A stretch of 64,000 nt of DNA from Rhodotorula mucilaginosa (lineage: Eukaryota; Basidiomycota; Microbotryomycetes; Sporidiobolales; Sporidiobolaceae), in NCBI GenBank assembly GCA_034406715.1, contig CP137874.1, positions 620,001 through 684,000 on the forward strand, read 5' to 3'. Shown in pieces: positions 24,823 to 35,774 of this stretch. The position numbers were made by a program, and so were the translations under genes. Under the pieces are notes generated by a model, which saw only the letters and a list, made by a program, of their open reading frames with translations, did not search any database and was not told the origin of the DNA. Numbering within the stretch: position 1 is the first letter of the stretch; the number at the start of each line of letters is the position of its first letter.

Positions 24823-25517
24823 GTCCCCGCCCGAAAACTGTGTCCACTTTCGCTTAACTTCATCGCAGCTGACTCGTCTGTGAGTCGCCCATCACCAGCC
24901 ATCGTGACTCGGTCGCCTCGGCCTTCCCGCCTTACGGAGGCTTTGACGCTCGTCGCGGAAGCGGATCCATCGGACACCCTCTCGGTCCCGCCAGGTCAGT
25001 CACCGCGTGCCCTTTTCTCTCTGCAACGAGCCCTTAAATGTGCTCCTCCGAAGCCATGGGATTGACAAGGTCGTGCAATCGCTCATCCTGCAGCGACGAC
25101 GTCGAGGAAGAGACGCGCGGACTCGAAACCTTTTTCAGTTCCGGGCTGGCACCTCGTCGCGAGCTCCGAGTCGTCAACGCGGACGAAGATTGATGCCACC
25201 CAGAAGCTCGCACCGAAGTCGGCTGCTGCTATTGTTTTACCCTTTGCCCCCTCTTGCTGTTATATCACCCGAACTCTCTCAACTGCGGCTGGCCGCGTCA
25301 CCACGTCCATCTTCTATCGCCCTCGACCTCTTGATCGTATCGCGGCGCTCATGGCGTGTAATTCGAACCTCTCTCGAGTGATCCCGAACCCCTATAGTGA
25401 CAGAGCAAGCGCGCTCTCGGCGAGTGAGCTTCCGCGTGAAAGCGCAGCTCGAGCACCGCCTCGTTCTGCTTTCCCTCTTGCATACGCTCTACGGACGAAG
25501 TTCAGCTCGAGAATACG
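24823..25517. other. Intergenic region between kelch gene and RRP36
   Basis: The 695 bases between tandem genes hold the kelch 3' end and the RRP36 promoter. A T-rich tract (TTGTTTTACC, about 25231-25240) lies roughly 280 bases upstream of the RRP36 ATG. Nothing else is recognised. Confidence 0.4.
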
Positions 25518-26903
25518 ATGCCTGCTACACGTACACGTCAGGGCGGGGCACGAGCTCCAGCGGCGGCCACCTTTGAATCGGACGACGACGAGCAGCTGTT
25601 TGAGCAAGACTCGGAAGAAGACGAGTGGGCTACAGACAGGCAAGCAGGGCCGAGCAGGGCATCTGCATTCCAGCAAGACAGCGATGAAGACGACGACGAG
25701 CCAGGTCACGCCATGCATGACGACGACGACGACGGCGTCGCTGCTTTCGAGAGCGATCCGGGCGAGCAACTCGAGGACAGCGACGACGACGCAGATCCAG
25801 AGGTGCGTCGGTCGTATGCGATGACGCACTAGTATGCCCCGCTTACCTTGCATCCATTCGAACAGGCCGCGATCGGAAAGCGTACGCACGCAGGCCGGTC
25901 ATTGATCCGCCGCAACCACTTGCTGATCCAACAAGCTCGCACGCAGAACTCGCCTCAATCCCTTTCACGTCCCTCCTGAAAGCTCAGAAGCAACTCAACA
26001 AGGGCAAGCAAAAGGCGAACGGCAAGGGCAAGGGCGCCCAAGAGGGGGGCGACGACGGCGCACGAGATGCGAACGGGAAGAAGCTGCCGAAGAATGCAAA
26101 GGGCAAAGGCAAGGGAGATCACGCGGGTCGATCTAACAAGCATGCGTGAGTCCGGGGTAGCCCTGCGAATCTCTGCGGCTCGCGAACGAGAACTCGTGGC
26201 TCACTTTGCCCCCGCGCGCCGAACTTAAGCCCGACCGAGATGAGCGCACGGCGACCTGTCAGCCGAGCACGCCAAGTCGTCGAGACGCAAGAGCTCAAAT
26301 CTCGCGATCCGCGCTTCGATGTCCTGTCCGGCAGCGTCAACAAGGACCTGTTCCGCAAATCGTACTCGTTCCTCGCCGAGCAACACCAGCAGGAACTCGA
26401 AACGATGCGCAAGACGGCCGCCGCGGCGCGCAAGAACCGACAGTTACCGCAGGAGGAGAAGGACCGGATAGACGAGGCGCTGAGGAGGATGGAGAACCGG
26501 GAGGTGACGAGGAAGAACAAGGACTTGCAGGAGGAGGCGATGCGGCAGTGGAAGAAGGAGGAGGCGGACAAGCGCAAGGAGGGAAAGAAGGCGTTCTTCC
26601 TCAAAGAATGTATGTACTCCCTTTCGCGGGGTTCCGGAGCAAACAGCTGATGAAGCCGACCGATTTCCTCAACAGCCGAGAAGAAGAAGCTCTTCCTCAA
26701 GGCCAAGTACGACGACCTCGCGCAGGACAAGCGCAAACTGCACAAGGCGATGGACAAGAAGCGGCGGAAGACGTCACAGAAGGAGAAGAAGCTCATGTGC
26801 GTACGAGTCCCGTGGTCGCTGGCATGGTCGAGATGACCATGTTGTGCTGACAACGTCGCGTTCCTCTCCCCTCAGGCCCAAGTCTCGACCGGGACCGTAC
26901 TAG
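25518..26903 (+). CDS. RRP36: rRNA-processing protein Rrp36
   Basis: Exons 25518-25802, 25866-25881, 25947-26145, 26230-26609, 26676-26796, 26876-26903 give 342 residues. The N-terminal ~95 residues are acidic and disordered. The core shows the Rrp36 order: IPFTSLLKAQKQLNKG, NKHAPTEMSARRPVSR, SRDPRFD, SYSFL, then a long charged coiled coil, KKLFLKAKYDDL and a basic end KKLMPKSRPGPY. Rrp36 is a subunit of the nucleolar 90S pre-ribosome needed for early cleavages of pre-18S rRNA. The second exon is only 16 bases; it is required to bring the conserved L-A-S-I-P-F block into frame. Confidence 0.92.
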
Positions 26904-27264
26904 TGATGTCTATCCCGTGGAAAGCACACGTTCCTGTCGCTCAAACCAAGCCTACTTGCGCAACTCTCGGTGCTGCCCGCGTGAGAAACAGCATGCAAAC
27001 GAAAAGCACTCTTGACTACCAAAGCAAAGCCTATCTCAAGCGTATCTCAAGCGCTCCACAACAACACCAACCACATACCCATTCTTCAATTCGCCGAGTC
27101 GTCATCTTTACCAACGTCGCCAGAAAATTTCTCGGAAAAGAGCGTCCAAACGGGAATCGACAAGCACCAATCCGGGTTCGCGCGCCGAATCTTGACGGTC
27201 TCGCGGTAGACGTGGCAGAGCTGGTGGAGGCATACTGTCAGTACGGTCGGTCTCGGGAGTTCGG
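26904..27264. other. Convergent intergenic region between RRP36 and an F-box gene
   Basis: The 361 bases between two stop codons are richer in A and C than neighbouring coding DNA. No gene or repeat is recognised. Confidence 0.4.
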
Positions 27265-30127
27265 TTAGGACTCGGCGAGGCGCATCACTTTGCGCCAGTC
27301 GCGCTCTTTCGGCCCTTCCTTCGTCCACCACCCGTTCTTCTCCTTGCGCACCTTCCGCTTCCCACCCGCCTTGGCACGCATCCGCAACGCGACTTCGGCC
27401 GAGACAGGCACGTTGTACCATTGCCAGATCGCGTCCGGGTCCTCGTCCAGCTTGCGGTCGATATCGGCCGGAGTCGCCGCGGCCTCGTCGAGTCCGATCT
27501 CTTGGCAGATGGCGATGACCGAATTTGCGATCTCGAGCGGCAGCGAGAAGCGAAAGGCGGGAGCCGAGTTTGGGTCGTCGTACACGGCGGCGGGGAGCTT
27601 GAGATCTGCGTGGACTGCATGCTGATGCTGGAGCAGATCGGGCAGGGATCCGAAGAACGTCGGGCGCGCGTCTTCTTTTCCGTGCTTGGCGCGGTAACAC
27701 CCGTGGATGTCGCACATGAAGGCGGCCTGGACCGTCTCGAAAAAGTCGTCGTCCCAGGGAGCGTACTCGTCGGCGTCGACGGCCAGCTCCTCGTTCTCCG
27801 GGATGTCGGCAGTCGCGACGAAGACGCTCTTGAGTGCGTGCAGGCGGAGGCTGACCCGCCATTCGTTGAGGTCCTCTTCGATCGTCTCGCGCGCTGCGTT
27901 CCAAGTCGCCTGAGAAGCGACCGCGTCGTGAGGCTCCCACAAGTCGCGGACGGCTGGCAGAAGAGCAAAGTCGGCGAAGAGCGGCATGCTGTTCGCGGCA
28001 GCGGGCGTCTGCCCATCTCTGTACTTGCGGTAGAACTCGCGCAAGGTGTCGCGGCGCTGCGCCTGCTGCTCGCGTAGGTCTCGGAGCGCTTTCGCCTCCC
28101 TGACTCCGGTGAGGATCTTCGAGACTTTCGGTTTGAGCCTGATCCAGTCGTCGTCCGAGATGGTGCTGGTGCCTTTGTTGACGAGCGGGTCGGTGAGCCA
28201 CGCGCCGTGAAAGCTGCAGGCGACGGGAGCGGGTTAGCAGAGTTTTTCGGTCGTCTTAAGAAGGCCCAGTTTACGTACTCTCGCTGTTCGAAGTCCGTAT
28301 CTTCGAGAACGCGGCGTTCGAGACTGTCAAAGAGATCGGTTGTAATAGTCAGCACTCCGGACCCGGTAGCTCTGGAGCGAACGTGAAGAGACTGACGCTT
28401 GACGTCGAGCCGTCGTCAGTACCTGCGACGGCATTTCCGCATCTTCGCGCGCGTACAGCGCAGCGACGGCGGTATGCATATCAAGCGCGTACTGCAGGAG
28501 AGAGTCAGACCCATACTTCCTGTCGTGAGATGGTGAGAAGTCCCGCAGACTCACAGCTTCGAAAGGCTCGAGCATTGCTCGGCGCCGTCGGACGTGTTTC
28601 GTGACTCGCTTTCCGTACTCTCCCTCCGCCCGAGGCCGGTCCCAGCGGTAATTGCTCGAGGTCAACCGGCGAGCCTGGTGCGGTGAGGCTTTCGGGTTGC
28701 TTGACGGAGTCGAGGGCGGTAGACCTTGAGCAAACGCGACGGCTTCGTCGTGCTGATCCTTCTCCTCGAGCGTCCAGAGTATGTCCGACTGTCGCTCCAG
28801 ATCAGGTAGGTAGCCGAAGTCTGTTGGTCCCCGAGCTCGCTGTTTTGTCAGCCGAGCCCAAAGACGCTGGCAAAATCCTGACGAGAGAGAAAGTACTTGC
28901 GATTCTTGGTCACGGTCGAAAGGCCACGGCTCGTGTTCGAATCTGCTCGAACGTCTCGTCAGCCGAGTCAGAGATTTTGACTGTATCCAGGCGACTCACG
29001 CCTCGAGTTCAGCACGCATTGTTCTGCCGCCGAGTGCAGTCCGGAGGATTTGTTGTCGAGGGTACTGAACTTGACCACGCTGGTAGCTCCAAAACGGAGG
29101 CGGCGAGAGAGGAGGCGGAAGGTCGTCGTATGTGGGGATAAAGGAGGGACTGAAGTGTCAGACGACCGGGACAAGTGCTCGCTCCGAAGACGGAAAGAGA
29201 ACGGGTTGACGTACCACTTTGACCGACAACGGCCGCAGAGTCGCCGGCGCAAGACCCAATCGGCCCACCTTCCGGTCCGACGACCGCAGTCCTACGACGC
29301 CAAGGTGCGAACGTAGGTCAGCGAGAGGTCTCCGTGTCCGGCCGAGGGATGCTGGCCGTACCGCGCACGTGCGCCCGTAAAGCAGTTCAGCGATTTGCGA
29401 ATACGTCAACTCGGCCTCGGACTGGTCGGGGAGCTCCTCCAGGGCGTCGAGAGCGTCTTGCCAAAGCTCGACGTTCTTGTGCGGCTGGAGCAGCATGCTG
29501 AAGGTTCGCGAAGTCGAGGAAAGGGCGTGAAGTCCGTCGAGAGACAAATTCGCCGCGATCTGTGAGAGGCAGCCGGCAGGGCACAGCGACCCCCAGTGAG
29601 CTCAAAGTGGACCGCAGAACAGCAGAAGTACGAGAGCAGCACTCACCGTCTTGAGCACCTCTTTGGGCAGATCTGAAAGCGACATGCGCTTTTTGTTGTT
29701 GTCGCCCGCGCCAGCTTGACGCGCCTTGGTACGCGCACGCTTCTTTCTCCTCCGCTTGGTGTTGTCATCTTTGGCCAGAGCCAGTAGCTGGAGATCGAGG
29801 TCGTTGAGATCGTCGTCCGAGGCGAGCATGTCGACTTTGTCTTCCTCGTCGATGTTGCCCTGCAACACGGGCTCTGGGCTGCACGACCTTGCGTTGTTCC
29901 GGGGCGCCCGAGGCTTGTGAACCGCTGCAGGACGGCATGGACGTGTCAGCATGGCTCTGTCAGTAGTGGATCGGTCGCAACTTGCCCTTTCCCTTGCTGG
30001 TGCGAGCACGCTGCGACTTTGACGACGTCGCCTGCCGCGCAACCGCCTTGAACTCGTGCTCCAGCTCGAAGAAGAGCGCGGGCGGGGTGTACTGAGGCTT
30101 GTGCTCACTGGAGCGTCGACTCGGCAT
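27265..30127 (-). CDS. F-box protein with C-x2-C zinc knuckle (family member 1)
   Basis: Ten exons: 30127-29986, 29924-29647, 29559-29362, 29291-29215, 29149-29000, 28942-28897, 28839-28555, 28491-28457, 28323-28279, 28213-27265; 734 residues. The N-terminus carries acidic and Lys/Arg-rich patches (KRRRKKRARTKAR). An F-box follows (LSDLPKEVLKT-IAANLSLDGL..SSTSRTF), interrupted by a phase-0 intron after K-T. Then comes a knuckle TCADCGRRT...LCGRCRSK. The long C-terminal half (about 400 residues) is helical and contains FHGAWLTDPLV and ends in WWTKEGPKERDWRKVM. F-box proteins recruit substrates to SCF ubiquitin ligases; target unknown. Intron 29925-29985 is GC-AG. The intron 28324-28456 is my least certain join (133 bases; another donor is possible). 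Head-to-head with family member 2. Confidence 0.75.
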
Positions 30128-30777
30128 GGTGCCGCGCTCGACCGAGCCTGTAATGTGGAGAGTGAGTGAGGGCAGGAAGCAAAAGAAGCGACGACCAAGA
30201 CGCGCCGTTGATCAACTTCAGAGAACTTGCAGAGCCACGGACGAGCACGAGGCTGCTACCGAGACTTGGCTATATATCCTATTAAGCGTGTACAGGCTTC
30301 CAAAGGCCGGTTGCGCTATGTCAGGCCTGTGAGGACCAGTTCTCCTTTGCTCATCTGTTGCGGATCCAGCACGCGGGCCAGAAGACTAGCGGTTAAGAAT
30401 GAAGGCAGAATGCAGCATCAACCTGGCAACACGCTACGATCCCTCTACTCCTCCCGAAGATGCGAGCGAGGGAGGGGGCAATCGGACCCGCAGAGGGAAG
30501 ATGGGACCATGCAAAGGAGGAACAGGAGGCGCTCGAGTGCGCGGAGACTTCGCTGAGATTACAGAGCGACGAGTACAACGTCTCTGCACCCTGAACGGCA
30601 GGGATACTCGCAGTCCGGATCGCCTATAGCTGGTTTCGTGCCTTTGCTGCGAACTTCTGCTCGTGGCGAGAGAAGTCAACTTGCGCGAGATTGACATTCG
30701 ACTCGGTCGTGACGCGTGACGTCCGTCCCTGTTCTCTCTTCGCTAACGCTTGCCCATCCTCGTGAGCTGGTACGGAC
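30128..30777. promoter_or_regulatory. Divergent promoter of two F-box genes
   Basis: The 650 bases separate the start codons of the two head-to-head F-box genes. A TATATATA-like box at 30271-30277 lies about 145 bases upstream of the minus-strand gene. No other element is recognised. Co-regulation of the pair is a reasonable inference. Confidence 0.35.
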
Positions 30778-33518
30778 ATGCCAGGACGTACGGAAGCTCG
30801 AACGATCAGCTACAAGGAGGTCGACAGCGTCAGCGAGTCGTCCGAATTGTCGAGCGAAGACGAGGAAGACCAAGAATTCGAAGCGAGGCTAGAGGCTTCG
30901 GGGGCACCGTTGGTGAGGCGTAAGCGGACCAAGAAGAAGTCGAAAAGCTCAGACAAGAGTCGCAAGCGCCGTGAGTGCTGGTCCGGTCGCTCTCTGGAGA
31001 AAACAACCTGACCTCGCCGTTATCCCGCTCAGGCCGCCAGAAAGGCTCGCCCTCTCGGGCATCGAATTCAACCGAGAACGATGACGCAGAAGAGGACGAC
31101 GCGCCTTGCTCCGGGGACGATGGGTCTGGCGAAGGCGCAGCCGAGGGAGCGAGCGGTGAAGCGGAGACGCTTCAAGCGGCGAACCCTTTTGAAAAGCTGC
31201 CGTTCGAACTGTTCTGCGAGGTGAGCTACGTGTAGCAAGGCGAATCCTAGGTCGACTTTACGACTGACTACGGATGCGTGCTTGCTCAGATCTTCAGCTA
31301 CCTCGACCTCGGCGATCTCATCCAGCTCACACGCACATCGCATCATCTCAACGGGATGCTCCTCGCCCCAAGCGCCCAATCGATCTGGTCCAGGTCGAGG
31401 CGCAATGCCGGCTACGTTCTCTTTCCGGGGATGTCCGAGATCAGGTTTGCTGTCACGATGGAAGGGAGTCTTTGCCAGGCGAGTTTTCTGTTTTTACTTT
31501 CCTGAGCGCGTGCTCTCGAGGCCTGACTCGGACTGTATACAGTACTGCGGAGCCGAAGGAGTTCTCGAGATGGTGTGGATGGCACGCCTGTGCAAAGATT
31601 GCAAGCAGAGACGGTGCGTTTCCGCGATGGTCAGCGGGCCTGATCAGAGAGTGCTGATACGTCGTGCACCACTCGTAGGGTTGGAGCGATTGACAAAAGG
31701 AAAGGCTTTCACGGTCACACTTTCTCGTGCGTCGGGCGGGAGGAAACTCGGCGGTGTTAGTCCTACCTCATTTTGCACGATGTCCTCCACATCGTCGTCG
31801 CACTGTTCTGACGCTTCTGCTACCAGATTGGAGCTCCGACGCCGAATACGCTTACTCCTACAAAGAGCTCGACACGGTAAACAAAGCTCTGCTCGAAGCG
31901 CAGGCGGCTGACAACGCGGAAATAGCAGCGCGACTCGCGAACGGCTTCCCTGAATATGCAAAGCGCCCCCCCTCGCACGTTCAGCGATATGTGGCGGATC
32001 GCGAACGCTTACTGGCGGACCGGGAGGAGGTGGGCTTACCTTGTCTCGATTGCGAGCAGTACTGACGGTTCCATTTACCCACGCAGGCCCGCCAAGTCAA
32101 CAAAATCGCCCGATATGCCCTGATGGCGACGCAACGGCGAGAGCTTCTTGAGAGACGGAAGCTCGCTATGTGCGCGCGCGAAGGCAGGATTCTCGAGCAA
32201 GTCATCTCTCTAGCGCACCCTGGGTCAGGATGATAATCTCTCCTTGCGCAGGATCCTGCATGCCCTCCAAGATCGCCACGGCTTGACGCTACGTGGGCTC
32301 GCCGAACTCGAGGTAAATCTCTTCAGGGAGCCTGAAGATGAAGCTTTCGCCCGCGGCATGCCGGACGTGCCACTGGCGTTGCCGGAGCACGCACCGCTGG
32401 GTTCGGCTTTCCCTTTCTTCCTGTTTGCACCCGTCCGTGACCATGACTGACGCAGCACTTTGATCAGCGTGGACGGACTTCATAGCCGACTTTTTCACTA
32501 AAAGCAAGAAGGCTCGGAATCGCGACCACCAACGGGAAGAGACTGTTCGTCTACGCGCTGAGTGTGTTCGAAGCTCGTACGAGGCGTGTGGACCGGCCCT
32601 CGCCCTCGAGTTCTGCATGCCAGTGGATGCCTTGCCCACCTGGGACCACTTGAAGGAAGCGCCGGAGGTCGAGGCGCTGTGCCGGTTGCCGCTCACATTC
32701 CTGCAGGCAAAGCCCTCCGCTGAATACCAGCCGTCTTTCGCACGCACGGTGGAAAACGACCGCATGGTTGCCATCCGCTACGCCCTTGCCGCCCAACTCG
32801 ACGTCTCGGTTGAGGAATTGTCGTGCGATCCGGACGATTACCCGGCGACAACATACGACAAGTTCTTCTTTGAACGTCTCATCAATCGCTTCGAGGTCGG
32901 TCGGTCCGAGTACTTGACGTATTATGAGGCGCTTGCAAAGGGGTACACGGCGATGGCCGTCTCAAAGATGACGCGGGCATCTTGGCGCCGCGCGATCACT
33001 CATGTCCTGCGCACAGCCGAAATCAAGGACACGGAAAGCTCGCTCAGCAAGCTGGATGCCCTCGGAGCGGGTTTCCGGTGGACGAATGCTCCTCCGGGCT
33101 ACAAAGGTCGCACGTACAACTGGCGCAAGATGGTGAGCATTACACGTCTCCGCTCAGCACAGACAGACAGCTCATCTGCTTTGCCCCAATCGTGCAGGTT
33201 GATCTGCTCCTTCGGGAGGGACCGACGGGACTCCACCTCGCCGATCTCCAGAACGTCCAGCTAGCCTACAAGTGCCCCGGAGCTGCCGACGAGACGGACC
33301 AGAACGCCTCTCTCCCCGCCAAGGATCTCGCCGCGACCGAAGAGAAGACGGCGACCAGCTCTCGCTCCGGCCTTCTCATGACGAACGACATGGATGCTGA
33401 CAATACGACCGCGAATGCCTCAATGTCTGAGAGCTCGTGTAGGACGGCGGCGGCGGCGGCGGCGGCAGCACCAACTATCGGACTCCCTCGCTCGACCCGG
33501 CTCGCGCACACCCTTTGA
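30778..33518 (+). CDS. F-box protein with C-x2-C zinc knuckle (family member 2)
   Basis: Ten exons: 30778-30970, 31033-31220, 31290-31478, 31543-31613, 31679-31755, 31827-32029, 32087-32169, 32252-32400, 32468-33132, 33198-33518; 712 residues. The N-terminus is acidic with Lys/Arg clusters. The F-box reads FEKLPFELFCE-IFSYLDLGDL..TRTSHHL, split by a phase-0 intron at the same place as in its neighbour. The knuckle is LCQYCGAEG...ARLCKDCKQRR. A helical middle (ADRERLLADREEARQVNKI) and a long C-terminal region ending in the W-T-N-A-P-P-G-Y...YNWRKM block follow. The last exon adds a tail with an Ala run encoded by a GCG repeat (33441-33466). Intron 31479-31542 is GC-AG and falls exactly inside the knuckle, so its splicing decides whether the finger is made. 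Confidence 0.78.
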
Positions 33519-33548
33519 ATCGCAGGAGACGACGATGCTTCGACGGAA

Positions 33549-33726
33549 CGCTTGATGGAATGCCTGTTGAAGCGCTTGACGAGACGCTTGACGAACCGCT
33601 TGTGGAAAGGATCGCGCTTGGAGACGGAGGAAGAGGGACAGAAGAAGGAGCAGAGGGATCGCTTGAACTTCGCTTGAGATGTGCGCTTGATAGGATTTCG
33701 CTTGAAATGAAGTGCATACCGCTTGA
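33549..33726. repeat. Irregular array of CGCTTG(A) heptamers
   Basis: Ten copies of CGCTTG, seven of them CGCTTGA, begin at about 33549, 33573, 33585, 33597, 33615, 33660, 33671, 33684, 33699 and 33720. Spacing is 11-45 bases, with 12 or 24 between the first four. The array lies between the convergent stop codons of the F-box gene and NCS6, so it belongs to 3' untranslated or intergenic DNA. On the minus strand the unit TCAAGCG writes repeated Lys-Arg pairs in one frame. Confidence 0.5.
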
Positions 33727-33793
33727 TGTCTCTCAGAGGCTTTTGGAAAAAAACAACGAGAAGGTGTTGCAAGGTTCTCGAGTTCCTAAAGAT

Positions 33794-34187
33794 CTACGCC
33801 CGGAGCTCGACTTTGGCAACACCCTTGTTGAGACCCTCGAGCAACATGCAAGCTTGACACAGCGCCTGCGAAGTCAACAACCCACAGCGGGAACAGCTCT
33901 CTGCGAAGCGGAGCGTGGGTCAGTCTCGACGGCGACGACGGACGTCTCGTGCGCAAGACACCAAGGAAAGAAAACGACTAACGCTGTACTTGTCCCTTCG
34001 GACCTGCATCGTCGCCCGCACCACCACCCGCCGTCGCGTTCGCCCCGACCCGCGCCTTCGTCTTGGGCGGTTTGGCTCCCCTCCGTATCCGATCTTGCTC
34101 CTGCAGGATCGGGTCGAGGTCTCCGCCTGCTCGGCGACCGCGCAGGGAGAGGGAGGCGGCCATCGCTTCGCCCGAGTAGATCTAGGG

Positions 34188-34230
<43 letters not shown>

Positions 34231-35774
34231 GCGAGTCAGTAAAGGGGGAAAGGTCATCTAGGAGCGGCCTTTTCGCAGAGAAGGAAGAAAGAAGGAGAGG
34301 GCGTGGGCTCACGAGATCGACGATGGCGCTCGGTCGGACGGCTTCGAGATCTTTGACGAGCGCGCGGGCGTAGCCGCGATAAGCCGTCGGAGCGTAGATG
34401 CACTCCGTCGAGTGATAATCGAGTTTCTGGTGCCGGGAACCGACCATGTATCAACAACCCGCGTTGGTGTTCCCGCGCTCAAAAGACTCGATACGGGAAG
34501 GAACCCACCTTGAAGTAGGCATACATGACGATTTCCTTTTCGTACACATACTTGAAAGGCTTGCTCCGCTTGATCGTCTTGGGCAACAGGTTGTCGAGCG
34601 CTTCTTCTTCCCCTTCGAGGTAGTCTGCCTCGTTCGCGGCACTTCGCTTGCAGGAACCGGTGCTGGTGGTTGTTGCTGAAGCTGCTGTTGAGGAGGACGA
34701 GGGACTAGCTTCCTGTCCGGTGGTGATGGCTGTGCAGCGCTGCAGACGGGGCATATCGCCTCGGAGGACTGCAATCGAGGAGGCGGGAACAGTCAGTGAT
34801 TTCCGTCGGGCGCATACAGGATGGTGCAAACACGGAAAAGCTCGAGCACACCATTCATAAGGACCGTCTCGGCGACGTCGTCGGCGTTGTGCCCAGTGAC
34901 GATGTGGTCCACATCGAGGATGTTGGCGCCTCGGTCAATCGCCTGCCGTCGGAACACGCCGCAGTAGGTGCCTGAAGAGAGGCGCAAAGGCATCGAATCA
35001 GTTCTCCGCACAGTAGGAAAGGCAACCTTTGATGAGTTCAGTAGATGGACGACGCACAGTTGCCCTTTTTGCCGACTTCTGCCACGACCTTGTCCATGGT
35101 CCAGCCGCCGTACAGTTCCGAGTAGGACAAGATCTTGAGTGGCATGTCGTACTGTTCTGCGTTCCTCTTGACCGTCTGTGGGTGCAACAGAGAGTGGTCA
35201 GGGCTTGCCACGTAAAAAGAGTTTCTCATGTCAAACGCACGTCGAGGGAAGCGTCGCGGTATCCGCTGATGCCCTCGTCGATCGAGAGGAGGCACAAGTC
35301 GAGACCGTAATCGTAGCGCTCGTTCAAGAGTTTCATGACGTATGCGAGCACGGTCGAGTCTGCAAAGAGGGTACGTTCAGTGGCAAAGTGGCGGTTACAG
35401 CCGAGGGGTTGAGACGGACCTTTGCCTCCGCTCGCTCCGATTGCGACTTTTTCTCCTCGTTTGAACAAGTGTTTCCTGCGTGGTGTCGCTGTTGCTGCTG
35501 CCGGTGTCGCGCCTGTTCCGGCGCCGTTCGAGAGGGAGCCATGCGAGTCCGAGTTGTGCGCCTCCTCCTTCTCCTTGCCCTTGCCTGCGCCGTTTCGGGC
35601 TCGCGAAGCCTTGTCGGGGAGTTGCTCTGCCTGCCCGTATCCCATGATGGTGTGGTGGATCTCTGTCTCAAAGACGAGGAAGAAGCAGTCTTTGCAGACG
35701 GGTTGGAGGGTCTTTGGTCTCCTCAAGATGGCGCGGTTCGGTGCCTCGGGCGGGCAGAGCTGGCAGGGTGCCAT
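33794..35774 (-). CDS. NCS6: Cytoplasmic tRNA 2-thiolation protein Ncs6/Ctu1
   Basis: Exons 35774-35420, 35359-35241, 35175-35058, 34971-34852, 34768-34509, 34426-34313, 34181-33990, 33898-33794; 460 residues. The N-terminal zinc pair ([18 protein letters not shown]-x-E-I-H) and the PP-loop ATP site GASGGKDST identify the family; [26 protein letters not shown] and [14 protein letters not shown] are further hallmarks. The final exon supplies the C-terminal finger [20 protein letters not shown] and L-E-G-L-N-K-G. With Ncs2 it adds sulphur to U34 of Lys, Glu and Gln tRNAs, using Urm1 as donor. A low-complexity insert (about residues 55-105) and another at about 330 are lineage additions. The sixth intron contains a 41-base homopolymer. 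It is divergent from CWH43 over 211 bases. Confidence 0.93.
34189..34229. repeat. 41-base G:C homopolymer in an NCS6 intron
   Basis: An unbroken run of 41 G on the plus strand (41 C in the NCS6 transcript). It sits between the probable branch point (TTTACTGACTCG, about 34232-34243) and the acceptor CCCTAG of intron 34182-34312, where a polypyrimidine tract would be. Length in the real genome may vary or be miscounted by sequencing. Confidence 0.9.

Noticed and set aside
34189-34229. Poly-G run as a telomere or assembly gap
   Set aside because: Both flanks continue the NCS6 gene without interruption and there is no telomeric unit, so it is an intronic homopolymer, though its length may be imprecise.
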